Source: Rhodospirillum sp. UBA1311 (GTDB lineage: Bacteria > Pseudomonadota > Alphaproteobacteria > Rhodospirillales > Rhodospirillaceae). From it: 32,313 nt of DNA. A program made the position numbers and the translations under genes. The number at the start of each line of letters is the position of its first letter. The stretch's first letter is position 1. The notes under the pieces were generated by a model. The model saw nothing but the letters and a program-made list of their open reading frames with translations. It did not search any database and was not told the origin of the DNA. Positions 30,387 through 32,313 of this stretch are shown in pieces. Where the stretch lies: assembly GCA_002307145.1 (NCBI GenBank), contig DBTR01000062.1, positions 2,138 to 34,450 on the forward strand. Reading direction: 5' to 3'.

Positions 30387-31216
30387 GCGATCTCGCCACC
30401 TATCACGCCTGGAACATCGCGGCGGCGCGCTTCGGCGGCTCCCCCGAATCCTTGAGTGCCGAACATGCCGAGCGCCTGGACGCGGAAGTCGCGCGGGCGT
30501 TGGCCTTGGAGGCCCGAATCCTCGAAAGCCGCGAGGCGATCGCCGTCGCCCTGCCGATCGCGCGCATCGCCGACGCGGTGGCGGGCTGGCGCGACGACAA
30601 CCCCGGCTGCGCGATCTCGGATGCCGTGTTGTTCGAGGCCCTGCACCGCGAACTCCGGGTCCAGGCGGCGATGGATACGGTCGGTGCACGCGCCCGTCCG
30701 GTGAGCGAGGTCGAGGTGCGCGATTTCTACGACGCCAATCCGGAGCGCTTCCATCGCCCGGAACGCCGCGCCGTCCGCCACCTCCTCGTCACCGTGAATC
30801 CCGAATTCGCCGACAACACCGAAGGCGCCGCCCGCGCCCGAATCGACGCCTATGCCGACAGGCTGCGTGGCGGTGCGTCGTTTGCCGAGCTGGCCCAACG
30901 CCACTCCGAGTGTCCCACCGCGATGAAGGGCGGCGAAGTCGGCACCGTCGGCCGGGGCGCGCTCTATCCCGAGCTTGAGGCGCTCGTCTTCTCGCTGCCC
31001 GTCGGTGGCTGGGGCGGGCCGGTGCGCACCGTGCTCGGCTGGCACCTCGTCGCCTGCGATGCGATCGAACCGGAAGACGACGTCTCCTTCGACGATGCCG
31101 AAGCGCAGATTCGCGAGCACCTTGCCAAGATCGCCCGCCGTGCCGCCCAGGTGACTTGGCTCCGCGCCCTCGCAATGCGCCCGGTGTTGGTGAAAAGCGA
31201 TACCGCAGCGGCGTAA
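30383..31216 (+). CDS. nifM: NifM, parvulin-type peptidyl-prolyl isomerase
   Basis: 277 residues. It is needed for Fe protein (NifH) maturation in gammaproteobacterial diazotrophs. It has an N-terminal helical part (about 1-130) and a C-terminal parvulin domain (about 130-235): RRAVRHLLVTVN, GGASFAELAQRHSECPTAMKGG and GWHLVACD. No signal peptide, so it is cytoplasmic, unlike SurA or PrsA. The ATG overlaps the nifZ stop. nifM is uncommon in alphaproteobacterial nif clusters, many of which mature NifH without it. Confidence 0.9.
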   Translation: MSDLATYHAWNIAAARFGGSPESLSAEHAERLDAEVARALALEARILESREAIAVALPIARIADAVAGWRDDNPGCAISDAVLFEALHRELRVQAAMDTVGARARPVSEVEVRDFYDANPERFHRPERRAVRHLLVTVNPEFADNTEGAARARIDAYADRLRGGASFAELAQRHSECPTAMKGGEVGTVGRGALYPELEALVFSLPVGGWGGPVRTVLGWHLVACDAIEPEDDVSFDDAEAQIREHLAKIARRAAQVTWLRALAMRPVLVKSDTAAA

Positions 31217-31238
31217 GGCCAGCTCCGCCCCGAACTTG

Positions 31239-31341
31239 CAAAGGGGCGTGGCTCCTTTGATCCCATAACTCTTGTGTTCCCCGCGAAGCGGAATCATCCT
31301 TCTCGCCGCAAGGATGACGGCGCTTCGCGCGCAAAACCAAA
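31239..31341. repeat. Inverted-repeat element, copy E (shortened)
   Basis: The left stem CAAAGGGGC-GTG-GCTCCTTTG (31239-31259) is followed by the family's GATCCCATAACTC box, the CGCGAAGCGGAAT core and GCGCGCAAAACCAAAAC. The two right-hand hairpins seen in copies A-D are missing. It lies between nifM and the last gene. Confidence 0.7.
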
Positions 31342-31363
31342 ACAAGGTTTCGGGGAGAACGCC

Positions 31364-32197
31364 GTGACGCCGGAAATTCTGTGGGCGACGAGCCTGCCCG
31401 CCAAGGCCGATGCCGGTACGCAGGCGGCGCGAGTGGCTTCGTGGGGCGGCCGGGTGCAGAGCTTCAACGACGCGGAGGAGGCTGAGGCGCTCGTCGCGGC
31501 GGCGGCGGAGGTGATGCCGGTGGCGCGCAGCGGGCGGAGGAGCCTGGGCAAGCCGGTGCCGTTCCTCGCCGATATCCTCGATCATCAGCGCGCGGCGGCG
31601 GCTCCGGTGCTGGGCATCGTCAATGCGGATATCGCGATCGAGGCCAGCGCCGGGGAGCGGGCGTGGTTGGCGGAGGCGGCCCAATCGGCGCTGGTGTGCA
31701 TTCGCCGCACCGACGTCGTGGATGCGGTCGTGCCGCTTGCAGGCGGCACGCAGTTGCCGCAGGGGTTCGATGCTTTTCTCTATCCGCCGCGGATGATCCC
31801 GGCGTTGCGGGCGGAGGGGTTTTGCCTCGGCATGCCGTTCTGGGATTTCTGGATGCCGGCTGCGGCGGTACTGGCGGGATATCCGGTGATCGTGGTGACC
31901 GCGCCGGTGGCGCGGCATGTGATCCATCCGACCCGCTGGGACGCCTCCGCTCCGGTGTTCATGCAGATGTTCATCGAGGCGCTGACGTTGGCGGCGGCTT
32001 CCGCCAAGCCGCCGATGCTTTCGGCGCTGCTCACCCATCAGGTGGCGGTGGTGCGCGGCTTGGCCGATCTCGCCGCCGCCAATGCCGATGCGGCGAAGTT
32101 GTTGAATGGGGTTTACGACGATTTCCAACACCGCGTTCTCGCCGTGATCGCGGCGTCTGCGCGGGTGGTGCCGGAGATTCCGGCGGAAACAAACTGA
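31364..32197 (+). CDS. Uncharacterised glycosyltransferase-like protein
   Basis: 277 residues. It starts at GTG 31364 with GGGGAG 6 nt upstream; the frame is open further upstream, but only through repeat sequence. Parts resemble a family seen in surface-polysaccharide loci: LWATSLPAKADAGTQAARV at the N-terminus, GIVNADIAIEA (a DxD-like Asn-x-Asp), FDAFLYPPRM and FCLGMPFWDFWMPAA, then HVIHPTRWD. Function is not established. It has no obvious tie to nitrogen fixation and probably marks the right edge of the nif block. The remaining 116 bp (32198-32313) hold no gene. Confidence 0.75.
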   Translation: MTPEILWATSLPAKADAGTQAARVASWGGRVQSFNDAEEAEALVAAAAEVMPVARSGRRSLGKPVPFLADILDHQRAAAAPVLGIVNADIAIEASAGERAWLAEAAQSALVCIRRTDVVDAVVPLAGGTQLPQGFDAFLYPPRMIPALRAEGFCLGMPFWDFWMPAAAVLAGYPVIVVTAPVARHVIHPTRWDASAPVFMQMFIEALTLAAASAKPPMLSALLTHQVAVVRGLADLAAANADAAKLLNGVYDDFQHRVLAVIAASARVVPEIPAETN

Positions 32198-32313
32198 CCC
32201 CCAGGGCTTGATCCCACCAGCCCAGATATCTAGATATAGGGGCAAGCCCACGGTTTCCGGGGGTTCCGCGTCGGGCCTCGAACTTTTCTCAAAAACTTTG
32301 AAGAAAGTGTTTG

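Noticed and set aside
32226..32237. 12-bp palindrome ATATCTAGATAT
   Set aside because: Isolated and short; no neighbouring gene or repeat supports a regulatory role.
1..32313. CRISPR array, rRNA, tRNA or insertion sequence with transposase
   Set aside because: No regularly spaced direct repeats, no rRNA/tRNA signature and no transposase or integrase coding region were seen on either strand.

Overview
The window is about 32 kb of high-GC DNA whose gene families and promoter types fit a nitrogen-fixing alphaproteobacterium, most likely Rhodospirillales-like. The evidence is NifA/sigma-54 nif promoters, FdxN and FdxB ferredoxins of the Rhodobacter/Azospirillum type, and typical alphaproteobacterial codon use. 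Species cannot be fixed from the sequence alone. Two nif blocks are separated by about 16 kb of other genes.

Left nif block (1-3815, plus strand): the 3' end of nifD, then nifK, nifT, an fdxN-type ferredoxin, nafY and a small overlapping unknown gene. These are MoFe-protein structural genes with cofactor-insertion and electron-transfer accessories.

Middle region (3816-20201): first comes an AT-richer island with a 73-residue cysteine-containing ORF on the plus strand. Facing it is a two-gene minus-strand operon: a 157-aa protein with a possible RNase H/RuvC-like fold and a complete Ser/Thr protein kinase, joined by an ATGA overlap. This is the best candidate for an undescribed system. Then follow alaX (Ala-tRNA editing), a periplasmic binding protein coupled to a PAS-GGDEF-EAL protein, an ATP-grasp ligase, a DUF1847 protein, a HAD phosphatase, a small lipoprotein, a cold-shock gene, a 43-aa basic protein, an NTF2-like protein, a predicted lysozyme inhibitor, gor, gpx, fucO, an AhpD/CMD-family protein and its probable ECF41 sigma factor.

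Right nif block (20202-31216, plus strand): nifE-nifN-nifX-rseC-like-DUF269-fdxB, with apbE close behind. Next come an A-type Fe-S carrier with a NifU C-terminal-domain protein, nifS, and then nifV-nifW-nifZ-nifM. Three sigma-54 promoters with matching TGT-N10-ACA NifA sites precede nifE, the A-type carrier gene and nifV. The genes cover FeMo-co assembly (E, N, X, V), Fe-S supply (IscA-like, NifU-C, NifS), MoFe/Fe protein maturation (W, Z, M) and electron supply (FdxN, FdxB, with hints of an Rnf link through ApbE and RseC). nifH, nifB, nifA and nifQ are not in the window. A glycosyltransferase-like unknown gene closes the window.

Five copies of a 100-200 nt, multi-hairpin inverted-repeat element sit only in intergenic gaps: nifD-nifK, ATP-grasp-DUF1847, apbE-iscA, nifU-nifS and downstream of nifM. 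Their stems differ in sequence but keep pairing. One copy lies between a NifA site and its sigma-54 promoter.
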